64,000 nt of DNA from Ruminococcus flavefaciens AE3010 (lineage in GTDB: Bacteria > Bacillota > Clostridia > Oscillospirales > Ruminococcaceae): contig NZ_JAGT01000001.1 of NCBI RefSeq assembly GCF_000526795.1, positions 2,624,501 through 2,688,500 on the forward strand. Reading direction: 5' to 3'. The notes beneath the pieces are model-generated. The model did no database searches. It was not told the origin of the DNA and saw nothing but the letters and a program-made list of their open reading frames with translations. Shown in pieces: positions 25,049 to 33,888 of this stretch; the first letter of the stretch is position 1; each line of letters starts with the position of its first letter. Both the position numbers and the translations under genes were made by a program.

Positions 25049-27454
25049 ATGGCTACAAAAAAAGCAAACCCTCTTATGGACAGGATAAGAGAAGAATTCC
25101 CGAGGAAGCTCCAGCTTTTATACAGCGTTTCTCCAGAGGAAGCTTCTGACAAGCAGGTTTACCATGTTCTCTCGTCGATAATCGTAGAGATACTCGGTGC
25201 GAAGAGGCAGAGCTTCATAAATCATACCAACTCTGTTGGCGGCAAGCAGATATACTACCTTTCAATGGAGTTCCTTATGGGACGTTCACTGAAGACCAGC
25301 ATCTACAACCTTGAGCTGGCAGACGGCGTAAGGGATATGCTCAAGCAGTACGACATAAACCTTGATAAGATATACGAAAACGAGCCCGACGCAGGTCTGG
25401 GCAACGGTGGTCTGGGCAGACTTGCAGCCTGCTATCTTGACGGCCTTGCTACAACAGGCTTCCCTGCAATGGGTCATTCAATATGCTATGAGTACGGCAT
25501 TTTCCAGCAGAAGCTGGAGGACGGCTGGCAGACAGAGCTTCCCGATAACTGGCTCCCCGGCGGTTCGGTATGGCTGGTGCCAAAGCCCGAGCTCTCCATT
25601 GATGTTCACTTTGAGGGCGACCTCAACGAGTACTGGGACAATCAGTACCACTACATCTCACATGTCAACTACAATACCGTAGTTGCAACACCTTACGACC
25701 TCTATGTTTCGGGCTACGGCAGCGACGGAGTATCAGTGCTTCGTCTGTGGTCTGCAAAGGCTCCTAACTTCAATATGGAAATGTTCAACAAGGGCAGATA
25801 CGATGAAGCCCTTGCACAGAACTCTATCGCAAACGCTATCTCAAAGGTGCTCTATCCTAACGATAACCACCTCGAGGGCAAGAGCCTCCGTCTGCGTCAG
25901 CAGTACTTCCTCTGCGCAGCTTCTATCGGTGACATCGTAAACTCACATATGAACGTTTACGGCACACTTGAAAATCTTGCCGACAAGGTGGCTATCCACA
26001 TCAACGATACCCACCCGACTCTCGCTATCCCCGAGCTCATGAGGATACTTCTTGATGACTGCGGCTACAGCTGGGAAAAGTCATGGGACATCGTAACACG
26101 CACATTTGCCTACACAAACCACACTGTAATGGCAGAGGCTCTGGAGAAATGGGACGTAAACCTTGTAAAGACCGTTATCCCGAGAATATTCTCCCTTATA
26201 GTTGAGATAAACAACCGCTACTGCCAGTCTCTCATGGAGAGAAACGGCGGCGACAGCGCAAAGACCACTCGCATGTCCATAATCAAGGACAATCAGATAC
26301 ACATGGCTTCACTCTGCGTTGCGGCTTCACACAGCGTAAACGGCGTATCAAAGCTCCACTCGGAGATAATCAAGCAGTCCGTTTTCCATGACGAGTACGA
26401 GAACACTCCCGAGAAGTTCAAGAACGTCACAAACGGCATCGCATACAGAAGATGGCTGTATCAGTCAAATCCCGCCCTTACAGAGCTCCTCACCGAGACT
26501 ATCGGTCCCAAGTTCATCAAGGACGGCGCTGAGCTTGAAAACTTCAGGAAGTTCGAGAATGACAAGGAAGTCCTTCAGAAGCTCATGGCAGTAAAGAAGG
26601 AGAACAAGGAAGCTTTTGCAAAGTATGTAAGGAACGAATCCGGCATTGAGCTCAATACCGACAGTATCTTCGACGTACAGGTAAAGCGTCTCCATGAGTA
26701 CAAGAGACAGCACCTCAACGTAATGAATATCCTTGCGGATTACGCATATCTTCTCAATGACCCCGACGCACCCTTCACACCAAAGACCTACATCTTTGCG
26801 GCAAAGGCAGCTCCGGGCTACTATCTTGCAAAGCAGATAATCAAGATGATATGGGCTATCTCCGAGGAGATAAGAAAGAACCCCAAGATAAGCCGGAAGC
26901 TCTCGGTAGTATTCCTTGAGAACTACTGCGTAACTCTTTCCGAGCATCTCATGCCTGCTTCGGACGTTTCCGAGCAGATATCACTTGCAGGTACAGAGGC
27001 TTCGGGTACGGGTAATATGAAGCTCATGCTCAACGGCGCAGTTACACTGGGTACTCTTGACGGAGCTAACATTGAGATAAAGGAAGCCTGCGGCGACGAC
27101 AACATCGTTATCTTCGGCATGACAACTCCTGAGGTAAACGACCTCCGCTGCAGAGGCTACAATCCCTGTGATTACTACAACGGCGACCAGCGCATCAAGG
27201 AAGCTATCGACCGCATGTACCACGGCATAAACGGCTGTACCTTCAACGATGTTGCAAACTCACTGAAGGACAGAGATCCTTACATGGTGCTTGCAGACTT
27301 TGACAGCTACCGCAGGGCACAGCAGTACATCACAGAATGCTATAACGACAAGATGAAATGGGCAAAGATGTCCCTGAACAATATCGCAGGCGCAGGAATC
27401 TTCTCCGCAGACCGCGCAGTGACCGAGTACGCACACAATATCTGGCATCTTTGA
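25049..27454 (+). CDS. glgP: Glycogen/starch/alpha-glucan phosphorylase
   Basis: Releases glucose-1-phosphate from glycogen chain ends using phosphate and PLP. 801 residues, full family length. EASGTGNMKLMLNGA contains the PLP lysine (Lys658), and GLGNGGLGRLAACYLDGLAT near residue 113 is the N-terminal signature. VQVKRLHEYKRQ near 530 is also conserved. GGAGAT precedes the ATG. It is next to a GH13 enzyme, a natural pair for attacking branched glucan. Confidence 0.96.
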   Translation: MATKKANPLMDRIREEFPRKLQLLYSVSPEEASDKQVYHVLSSIIVEILGAKRQSFINHTNSVGGKQIYYLSMEFLMGRSLKTSIYNLELADGVRDMLKQYDINLDKIYENEPDAGLGNGGLGRLAACYLDGLATTGFPAMGHSICYEYGIFQQKLEDGWQTELPDNWLPGGSVWLVPKPELSIDVHFEGDLNEYWDNQYHYISHVNYNTVVATPYDLYVSGYGSDGVSVLRLWSAKAPNFNMEMFNKGRYDEALAQNSIANAISKVLYPNDNHLEGKSLRLRQQYFLCAASIGDIVNSHMNVYGTLENLADKVAIHINDTHPTLAIPELMRILLDDCGYSWEKSWDIVTRTFAYTNHTVMAEALEKWDVNLVKTVIPRIFSLIVEINNRYCQSLMERNGGDSAKTTRMSIIKDNQIHMASLCVAASHSVNGVSKLHSEIIKQSVFHDEYENTPEKFKNVTNGIAYRRWLYQSNPALTELLTETIGPKFIKDGAELENFRKFENDKEVLQKLMAVKKENKEAFAKYVRNESGIELNTDSIFDVQVKRLHEYKRQHLNVMNILADYAYLLNDPDAPFTPKTYIFAAKAAPGYYLAKQIIKMIWAISEEIRKNPKISRKLSVVFLENYCVTLSEHLMPASDVSEQISLAGTEASGTGNMKLMLNGAVTLGTLDGANIEIKEACGDDNIVIFGMTTPEVNDLRCRGYNPCDYYNGDQRIKEAIDRMYHGINGCTFNDVANSLKDRDPYMVLADFDSYRRAQQYITECYNDKMKWAKMSLNNIAGAGIFSADRAVTEYAHNIWHL

Positions 27455-27465
27455 TGACAATTTAT

Positions 27466-27496
27466 AAGGGGACGTTGGCTTCTTCGTCCCCTTTTT
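27466..27496 (+). terminator. Terminator between glgP and the GH13 gene
   Basis: Stem AAGGGGACG / CGTCCCCTTTTT with 10-nt loop. Confidence 0.85.
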
Positions 27497-27524
27497 GAAT
27501 GATGATTAACGGAGTGTTTTTGAC

Positions 27525-29414
27525 ATGAGACCTATCTATGATACATGGAATTTAGGCTATAAATCAATATTCGGAGCAGTAAGGCAGTTCGAGACCTGTC
27601 GTTTCACCATAAGGCTCCCCAAGGACGTAAATCCTGATTTTTCGCCTGTACTGGTGCTTTTCAGAACGGGCTTCAAGGAGCGTTTCATCAGCATGAACGA
27701 GGTAGTCGAGGAGGAGGACTGCTTTGCGTATACGGCTTCATACGACGCAAGGTATACCGACGTACACTACTATTACTTCTCATATACAGAGGGCGGCACA
27801 CGTCACTATGTCAAGAAAGTGAATCTCCATGAGGGCGGACTTGACCACGGCGAGATGTTCCAGCTCACTGTCTACGGGAGCGACTATGAGACTCCCGATC
27901 ATCTCAAGGGCGGAATTATGTATCAGATATTTCCCGACCGCTTCTGCAAAAGCGGCAAGTCCAAGGAGAATATCCCCGAGGGACGCATACTCCGTGATGA
28001 CTGGGGCGGAACTCCGCTTTATAAGCCCGACGAGCACGGTCACGTATGGAACAACGACTATTTCGGCGGAGACTTTGCAGGCATACAGTCCAAGCTTCCC
28101 TATCTGAAAAGCCTTGGCGTTACCTGTATCTACTTAAATCCCATATTCGAGTCTCACGAAAATCACCGCTACAATACAGCCAATTACATGAGAGCAGACC
28201 CGCTTCTCGGAACCAATGACGAGTTTGAGGAGCTCTGTCGCGAAGCCGAAAAGTACGATATATCGGTAATACTTGACGGCGTATTCTCACATACAGGCGC
28301 CGACAGCGTTTACTTCAACAAGTTCGGACGCTATAAGGACGAGCTTGGCGCATACCAGTCCAAGGACAGCAAGTACTACGACTGGTACAGCTTCATCGAG
28401 TACCCCAATGTGTACGAGGCATGGTGGGGGATCGATACTCTCCCCAACGTTAACGAGAACAACGAGGACTATACCGAGTTCATCTGCGGCGAGGAGGGCG
28501 TGCTCCGCTACTGGCTTGACAAGGGCGCGGCAGGCTACAGACTTGACGTAGCCGACGAGCTCCCCGAGCAGTTCCTTGTAAACCTGAGAAAATGCGTAAA
28601 GGGATATGACAAGGAAAAGGTAGTCATAGGCGAGGTCTGGGAGGACGCTACCAACAAGCTCAGCTACGGCGTGAAGCGCCGCTATCTTCTGGGCGACGAG
28701 CTTGACTCAGTAATGAACTATCCTTTCCGCGAAGCCATAATGAACTTCCTGAAAGGCGGCAAGCCCATAGACTTTATCAACTCTGTCATGAACATTGTTG
28801 AAAACTACCCCAAGCCCACCATAGACGTGCTTATGAACTTTGTATCCACCCATGATATCGAAAGAGCCATAAACCGTCTGGGCGGCGACGACTGCGAGGG
28901 CAAGAGCAAGGAATGGATGGCGGAGAGATACCTGACTCCCGAGCAGTATGCTCACGGTAAGGAGCTTCTCAAGGCGGCAATGGCGCTGATGTACTTCCTG
29001 CCCGGCATACCAAGCATATACTACGGCGACGAAGCAGGACTACAGGGCTACAAGGACCCATTCAACCGCCGCTGCTTCCCGTGGGGAGAAGAGGATACCG
29101 AGCTCATCGAGTATGTTTCGGAGCTCAGCCGCGTGAGAAAGTCCATACCAAACATGAAGGACGGAAGGATATACTTCGTCATCAACGAAAAGGAAACTCA
29201 CGACAGCCGACTTATCGGCTTTACAAGACAGGGTCAGAAGCAGGATTACATCATCTTCGTCAACAGGAGCGGCGACGTGGTAAAGCTGGAGAATATGAGC
29301 GGAATACTCAGCCGCTTCACCGATATACAGCCATTCTACGGTGAATTTATGGATGACGCAATAACCGTTCTGCCCTATGATTATACTATTGTAAAGGCAA
29401 AATTTGTTAAGTAA
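27525..29414 (+). CDS. GH13 alpha-glucan hydrolase (neopullulanase/maltogenic type)
   Basis: 629 residues, no signal peptide, so cytosolic. An N-terminal beta domain (residues 1-120) precedes the TIM barrel starting at IMYQIFPDRF. Conserved regions: DGVFSHTG near 247, GYRLDVADEL near 340 (nucleophile Asp), VVIGEVWED near 367 (acid/base Glu), and FVSTHDIERA near 440 (stabilising Asp). The N-terminal extension plus DRF motif fits cyclomaltodextrinase/neopullulanase-type enzymes; exact linkage use is not determined. Likely acts with GlgP on glycogen or imported maltodextrins. Confidence 0.9.
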   Translation: MRPIYDTWNLGYKSIFGAVRQFETCRFTIRLPKDVNPDFSPVLVLFRTGFKERFISMNEVVEEEDCFAYTASYDARYTDVHYYYFSYTEGGTRHYVKKVNLHEGGLDHGEMFQLTVYGSDYETPDHLKGGIMYQIFPDRFCKSGKSKENIPEGRILRDDWGGTPLYKPDEHGHVWNNDYFGGDFAGIQSKLPYLKSLGVTCIYLNPIFESHENHRYNTANYMRADPLLGTNDEFEELCREAEKYDISVILDGVFSHTGADSVYFNKFGRYKDELGAYQSKDSKYYDWYSFIEYPNVYEAWWGIDTLPNVNENNEDYTEFICGEEGVLRYWLDKGAAGYRLDVADELPEQFLVNLRKCVKGYDKEKVVIGEVWEDATNKLSYGVKRRYLLGDELDSVMNYPFREAIMNFLKGGKPIDFINSVMNIVENYPKPTIDVLMNFVSTHDIERAINRLGGDDCEGKSKEWMAERYLTPEQYAHGKELLKAAMALMYFLPGIPSIYYGDEAGLQGYKDPFNRRCFPWGEEDTELIEYVSELSRVRKSIPNMKDGRIYFVINEKETHDSRLIGFTRQGQKQDYIIFVNRSGDVVKLENMSGILSRFTDIQPFYGEFMDDAITVLPYDYTIVKAKFVK

Positions 29415-29428
29415 TCGGAGAATATGAA

Positions 29429-30133
29429 TTGAAAAGCAGATTTTTGCGCGGAATGTCACATGGGATACCGATATGTCTCGGGTACTTATCGGTATCCTTT
29501 GGTTTTGGCATATTAGCGGTCAAAGCGGGACTTTCCGTGTTTCAGGCGTCACTTATCTCTGCCACCAACCTTACATCGGCAGGACAAAAGGCAGGACTTG
29601 ACGTAATAGCGGCAGGCGGAGCCCTCATAGAGATGGTGCTTTTACAGCTCACTGTCAATATCAGGTACTCCCTCATGGCGCTTTCACTTTCACAGAAGCT
29701 GGACAAGAGCTTCACCACACCACACAGGTTTTTGGCTTCATACGGTATAACCGACGAGATATTCGCGGTGTGCTCGGCACAGAAAGAGCCTATAACTCCC
29801 GCTTATATGTACGGAATGATATTCATTGCGGGTCTGGGCTGGATAGTTGGTACAGCTCTCGGAGCAGCGGCAGGAGAGCTTCTTCCTGCGGCGGTGAGCA
29901 CGGCAATGGAGATAGTGCTCTACGGAATGTTCATAGCCATAGTCATACCCCCTGCGAAGAAGCAGCACGGCGTACTTTTTGCGGCAGTCATAGCGGCAGC
30001 TCTCAGCGTTATGTTCAAGTTTGCAGTCCCCGCACTCAGCGAGGGCTTTGCCATGATCATCGCGGCAGTTGTATCCGCACTGATGGCAGCGCTTATCTTT
30101 CCAATTAAGGAAGAAGAGGAGGCGGCTGCATGA
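29429..30133 (+). CDS. azlC: AzlC family permease, large subunit of branched-chain amino acid exporter
   Basis: 234 residues, about seven to eight membrane helices. The start LRGMSHGIPICLGYLSVSFG with TNLTSAGQKAG is characteristic of AzlC, the large subunit of the AzlCD exporter for branched-chain amino acids and analogues. Start is TTG 29429 with GGAG upstream. Its 3' end overlaps azlD by four bases (ATGA). Confidence 0.9.
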   Translation: MKSRFLRGMSHGIPICLGYLSVSFGFGILAVKAGLSVFQASLISATNLTSAGQKAGLDVIAAGGALIEMVLLQLTVNIRYSLMALSLSQKLDKSFTTPHRFLASYGITDEIFAVCSAQKEPITPAYMYGMIFIAGLGWIVGTALGAAAGELLPAAVSTAMEIVLYGMFIAIVIPPAKKQHGVLFAAVIAAALSVMFKFAVPALSEGFAMIIAAVVSALMAALIFPIKEEEEAAA

Positions 30134-30429
30134 GCATATTGATATACATAGCGGTAATGGCAGTAGTCACCTACCTGATACGCATGCTGCCCTTTGCCTT
30201 TTTCAGAAAGAAGATAAAGTCGCGGTTTTTCAGGAGCTTCCTGTACTACATACCCTATGCGGTACTGAGCGCCATGACCATACCCGCTATATTTTATACA
30301 ACACATAATATATGGACGGCAGTTGCAGGCACGGCAGTAGCATTGCTGCTTGCATTTTTGGAGATGCCGCTGATAGTGGTAGCCCTTGCGGCTTCGGCAG
30401 CGGCGTTTATAGTAGGATTATTCATGTAA
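30130..30429 (+). CDS. azlD: AzlD family small subunit of branched-chain amino acid exporter
   Basis: 99 residues with three to four membrane helices; YLIRMLPFAFFRKKI and YIPYAVLSAMTIPAIF are typical of AzlD. Translationally coupled to azlC and followed at once by a terminator whose stem begins in the stop codon. Confidence 0.9.
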   Translation: MSILIYIAVMAVVTYLIRMLPFAFFRKKIKSRFFRSFLYYIPYAVLSAMTIPAIFYTTHNIWTAVAGTAVALLLAFLEMPLIVVALAASAAAFIVGLFM

Positions 30430-30453
30430 AGGACGGCTTATGCCGTCCTTTTT
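30428..30453 (+). terminator. Rho-independent terminator after azlD
   Basis: Stem AAAGGACGGC / GCCGTCCTTTTT with TTAT loop. Confidence 0.92.
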
Positions 30454-30480
30454 GCAGCGTGACGCTGCACCCTTGCCACG
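30449..30480 (+). repeat. Post-terminator repeat, copy 2
   Basis: Same stretch as 17637-17668 (TTTTTGCAGCGTGACGCTGC ... CCTTGCCACG), again directly downstream of a terminator. Confidence 0.8.
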
Positions 30481-30595
30481 GTGTCGCTCGTAAACTCGCT
30501 TACTATGTTGTATAACGTTATTCTGCTTTCGCTCGCTGGCACTAACATTGAAATTAACATGATATATTTTGTAGGGGCGCGTTCCGCGCGCCCGT

Positions 30596-30630
30596 GAATT
30601 GAGAATGGAGAATTGAAAATTGAGAATGTA
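30596..30630 (+). repeat. Heptanucleotide tandem array 7
   Basis: Units GAATTGA, GAATGGA, GAATTGA, AAATTGA, GAATGTA, running directly into the GTAGGGG tag of the compound element at 30628. Confidence 0.85.
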
Positions 30631-30716
30631 GGGGACGGCGCAGCTAACAGCTGCACGTACCCTCTGTCAGCTACGCTGACATCTCCCTACACTGTAGGGA
30701 GTCACTCGACGTCCCG
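30628..30716 (+). repeat. Compound multi-hairpin element, copy 1
   Basis: Outer arms GGGACG / CGTCCC enclose three hairpins: GCAGCT AAC AGCTGC, GTCAGC TAC GCTGAC, and CTCCCTAC ACT GTAGGGAG. Homologous to 57066-57149 and 62029-62117. Confidence 0.85.
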
Positions 30717-30984
30717 CCAATAACCGTAAAATTTCAAATGACCAATTGTAGGGACGCCCAATGGGCGTCCGCAGATTTCGATGATATTAACACGGGCTGC
30801 CAAAGGCAGCCCCTACAGTATGATGAATGTGCAAAATGCACTAAAATATCAGCTGCGTTTTGTCTATTCATACAAAGCTGAAAATTATTTTTCTGAAATT
30901 CAATATCTTTGCATTGAAAAAGACCTCTTTCCGACGCTTATATGAACGGTGGTTCGTAAGCGAACGAAAGGAGGTCATATTTTT

Positions 30985-31470
30985 TTGAACAGAAACACTA
31001 AAGCAAAGCTTAACTCATTCTGCTGCAATTACGTTGTCCTCGGCAGTGCTGAGGAGGCGGCGGTACGCGCAGGCTTTCCCCGTGAGACTGCTCTCTCGGA
31101 GGGGATAGAGCTTCTTAAAACAGAGGAGTGCCGACAGCTGATAGCGCAGCTTCGGGAGGTGCTCACCGACAGCGGAAGCGTAGCCGCAGGACTCAAAAGG
31201 CTTGCATTCGGCAGCTGCACCGACGCGGTGTATCTGGTGTTTGCGGACGAGCTTCCCCCTGCGGAGGTCATCGGAAAGCTTGACCTGTTCAACGTTTCCG
31301 AGATAAAGCGGGTAAAGGGCGGCGGAGTTGAGGTAAAGCTCTTTGACAGAATGAAGGCGCTGGAGAAGCTGTTCGAGCTGGAAAATGCTTTCAATGACCG
31401 CGGCAGGGCGGAAAGCCTTATAAAAGCCCTTACTGCGGAGGAGGAGAGTGAGAGCCTTGACGATAATTGA
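30985..31470 (+). CDS. Phage terminase small subunit
   Basis: About 162 residues from TTG 30985, which has a perfect AAAGGAGG ribosome binding site; a longer frame from 30949 lacks one. NSFCCNYVVLGSAEEAAVRAGF is the helix-turn-helix start of Terminase_2-type small subunits, which recognise phage DNA for packaging. The 3' end overlaps the large subunit gene. First gene of a nine-gene phage head cassette with host-like composition. Confidence 0.85.
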   Translation: MNRNTKAKLNSFCCNYVVLGSAEEAAVRAGFPRETALSEGIELLKTEECRQLIAQLREVLTDSGSVAAGLKRLAFGSCTDAVYLVFADELPPAEVIGKLDLFNVSEIKRVKGGGVEVKLFDRMKALEKLFELENAFNDRGRAESLIKALTAEEESESLDDN

Positions 31471-32704
31471 ATTCTCACCTAAGCAGCGCCTTGCCATGAA
31501 ATGGTGGAATATGCGGAGCTACGGCGACCGCGACGCCATTATATGTGACGGAGCTGTGCGAAGCGGCAAGACTCTTTCCATGTCGCTGGGATTCATATTC
31601 TGGGCAGGCAGGTGCTTCGACGGAGGGGCTTTTGCCATGTGCGGCAAGACCATAACGTCCCTGCGCAGAAATGTCATAACTCCCATGCTTCCTTTGCTGG
31701 CAGACTACGGCTTTACCGTCCGCGAAAAGGTCAGCAGCAACTATTTCGATATGACCTTCCTCGGCAGGACCAACAGGGTGTACCTCTTCGGCGGCAGGGA
31801 CGAGAGCTCCGCGGCGCTGATACAGGGAATGACTCTTTCGGGAGTATTCTTCGACGAGGTTGCACTCATGCCCCGCTCATTTGTCGAGCAGGCACTGGCA
31901 CGCTGTTCGGTCAGCGGCTCAAAGATGTGGTTCAACTGCAATCCCGACAATCCGTCCCACTGGTTCTACAATGAGTGGATAAAGAAGATACGGGAGAAAA
32001 ACGCCCTGTATCTCCACTTCACCATGGACGACAATCCCTCTCTTTCCGAGAAGGTGAGGGAGCGCTACAAGCGTATGTATTCGGGAACGTTCTACGACCG
32101 CTTCGTGCTGGGAAAATGGACTGCCTCACAGGGCGTGGTATATCCCATGTTCAGCGAAAAGCAGCATGTTTTCAGCGGTGATGTGGACTGCGAGAGATTT
32201 GTCATCTCCTGCGATTACGGCACGGTAAATCCCGCCTCATTCGGTCTGTGGGGACTTCATGACGGAGTCTGGTACAGACTGGCGGAGTACTACTACTCCT
32301 CAAAACGAGAGGGAGCATGCCGCACCGACGAGGAGCACTACGAAGCTCTTGAGGAGCTTGCAGGCAGCAGGCACATCGAAAAGGTCATAGTAGACCCATC
32401 GGCGGCAAGCTTCATCGAGTGTATACGCCGACACGGAAGATTCCGTGTGGTAAAGGCGGAAAACGATGTTATATCGGGTATCCGTCAGGTGAGCTCCGCA
32501 CTGAAGCAGGGAAAGCTCAGATTCCACGAATCATGCAGGGATATACTGCGGGAGTTCGCACTTTACAGCTGGAACGAAAAGGCAGGGGCTGACGCTCCAA
32601 TAAAGGAAAACGATCACGCAATGGACGATATGCGCTATTTTGTGGCGGATATGGTCGATCAACACAGCGGCAGCGAATTTATTGCCCTGTCTGTATCCAG
32701 ATAA
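31457..32704 (+). CDS. Phage terminase large subunit
   Basis: About 415 residues. TTG 31457 has GGAGGAGAG at the right distance; GTG 31448 is too close to it. The N-terminal ATPase has Walker A GAVRSGKT (near residue 35) and Walker B GVFFDEVAL (near 130). The C-terminal RNase H-like nuclease begins with FVISCDYGTVNPAS near 250, and DDMRYFVADM is near the end. PBSX/Terminase_3-like packaging motor. The two domains look intact. Confidence 0.92.
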   Translation: MTIIEFSPKQRLAMKWWNMRSYGDRDAIICDGAVRSGKTLSMSLGFIFWAGRCFDGGAFAMCGKTITSLRRNVITPMLPLLADYGFTVREKVSSNYFDMTFLGRTNRVYLFGGRDESSAALIQGMTLSGVFFDEVALMPRSFVEQALARCSVSGSKMWFNCNPDNPSHWFYNEWIKKIREKNALYLHFTMDDNPSLSEKVRERYKRMYSGTFYDRFVLGKWTASQGVVYPMFSEKQHVFSGDVDCERFVISCDYGTVNPASFGLWGLHDGVWYRLAEYYYSSKREGACRTDEEHYEALEELAGSRHIEKVIVDPSAASFIECIRRHGRFRVVKAENDVISGIRQVSSALKQGKLRFHESCRDILREFALYSWNEKAGADAPIKENDHAMDDMRYFVADMVDQHSGSEFIALSVSR

Positions 32705-32740
32705 AAACCACCGTTCACAGATCATAAGACAGGAGGAAAT

Positions 32741-33871
32741 ATGAAGCTTTTTCAGAAGAAAACGCCAAAGGCTGCTGTGGGGCTTATCGGTACCCAGAGG
32801 GGCAGCTGCGAGAGCTTTGCGCTCCCTGCGTCAGTGCAGCCCTTTGAAAAAGAGCTCTACGACAGGCTTCGCTGTGCAGTACCTATCATAGACGCCGCCA
32901 TTATGAAGATAATCAGACTAACAGGCGGCTTTCATGTAGTCTGCTCCGACGGGGAGTACCAGCAGGAGCTGGACAGCTTTCTCGGCAGTGTTCCCGTAGG
33001 ACTTACGGGGCGGTCTGTGGGCTGCTTTGCGGATAACTTTCTCGACAGCCTGCTCACCTACGGCAGCGCTGTGGGAGAGATAGTCACAGACAGCGAGCAG
33101 CAGTGCATCGCAGGGCTGTGGAACGGGGATATATCCCGTGTCCGCATAACGTCGGGAGCAGACCCGTTCAGCAGAAGCTATACCGTCCGCACCGAGGACG
33201 GCAGCTCCCGAAAAATAGCTCACCCCGAGCGCATACTCTATGCCGAGCTCACAGGGGGACACTCCCTGCTGCGAGGGCTCCCGTCACTCAGCGGTATCCT
33301 TATGAGGATATACGAATGTATCGGTCAGAACTTCGACCGTGTTGGAAATGTCCGCTATGCAGTGACCTACAAGCCTGCAGGAGAAGCAGGTGACATGATG
33401 TACTCGAGGGAAAGGGCTCAGCAGATAGCCCGTGAATGGGCAGACGGCATGAACTCGGCAAAATACGGACAGGTCAAGGACTTTGTTGCGGTGGGTGACG
33501 TTGATATAAAGGTCATCGGAGCCGAAAATCAGCTTTTCGATACCAATGTGCCCGTAAGGCAGCTCCTTGAACAGCTCGTCGCAAAGCTCTCGATACCGCC
33601 GTTTCTGCTTGGGCTCTCATGGAGCTCAACGGAGCGAATGTCCTCTCAGCAGGCTGATATACTCACCTCTGAGCTGGAGTACTACCGCAGGCTGCTCACT
33701 CCTGTGATACGGGACGTGGGCGACGCATATCTGGCTTCTATAGGAGCGGAGGCGACCTGCTCTGTTGAGTGGGACAACATCAATCTACAGGACGAAACAG
33801 CCCTTGCAGAGGCAAGGCTGAAAAACGCACAGGCGCGTGAGATAGAAATGCGCCTTGAAAACAATGAATGA
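32741..33871 (+). CDS. Phage portal protein
   Basis: 376 residues; forms the dodecameric ring for DNA entry. The middle segment with AKLSIPPFLLGLSW and SSQQADILTSELEYYRRLL near residues 285-320 is typical of portal proteins. GACAGGAGG precedes ATG 32741. It follows the terminase genes after 36 bp, which contain one arm of a 12-bp inverted repeat. Confidence 0.88.
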   Translation: MKLFQKKTPKAAVGLIGTQRGSCESFALPASVQPFEKELYDRLRCAVPIIDAAIMKIIRLTGGFHVVCSDGEYQQELDSFLGSVPVGLTGRSVGCFADNFLDSLLTYGSAVGEIVTDSEQQCIAGLWNGDISRVRITSGADPFSRSYTVRTEDGSSRKIAHPERILYAELTGGHSLLRGLPSLSGILMRIYECIGQNFDRVGNVRYAVTYKPAGEAGDMMYSRERAQQIAREWADGMNSAKYGQVKDFVAVGDVDIKVIGAENQLFDTNVPVRQLLEQLVAKLSIPPFLLGLSWSSTERMSSQQADILTSELEYYRRLLTPVIRDVGDAYLASIGAEATCSVEWDNINLQDETALAEARLKNAQAREIEMRLENNE

Positions 33872-33888
33872 TAACGGAGGATATGAAT

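Larger units (their letters stand above)
30571..30816. repeat. Repeat-filled gap: tagged palindromes
   Basis: The 555-bp gap 30430-30984 has no gene. It holds GTAGGGG with CGCG TTC CGCG (30571-30594), a compound element (30628-30716, separate entry), GTAGGG with ACGCCCAATGGGCGT (30748-30772), and a reverse copy GGGCTGCC AAA GGCAGCCCCTAC (30793-30816). The rest (30831-30940) is AT-rich leader to the phage cassette. Confidence 0.8.
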
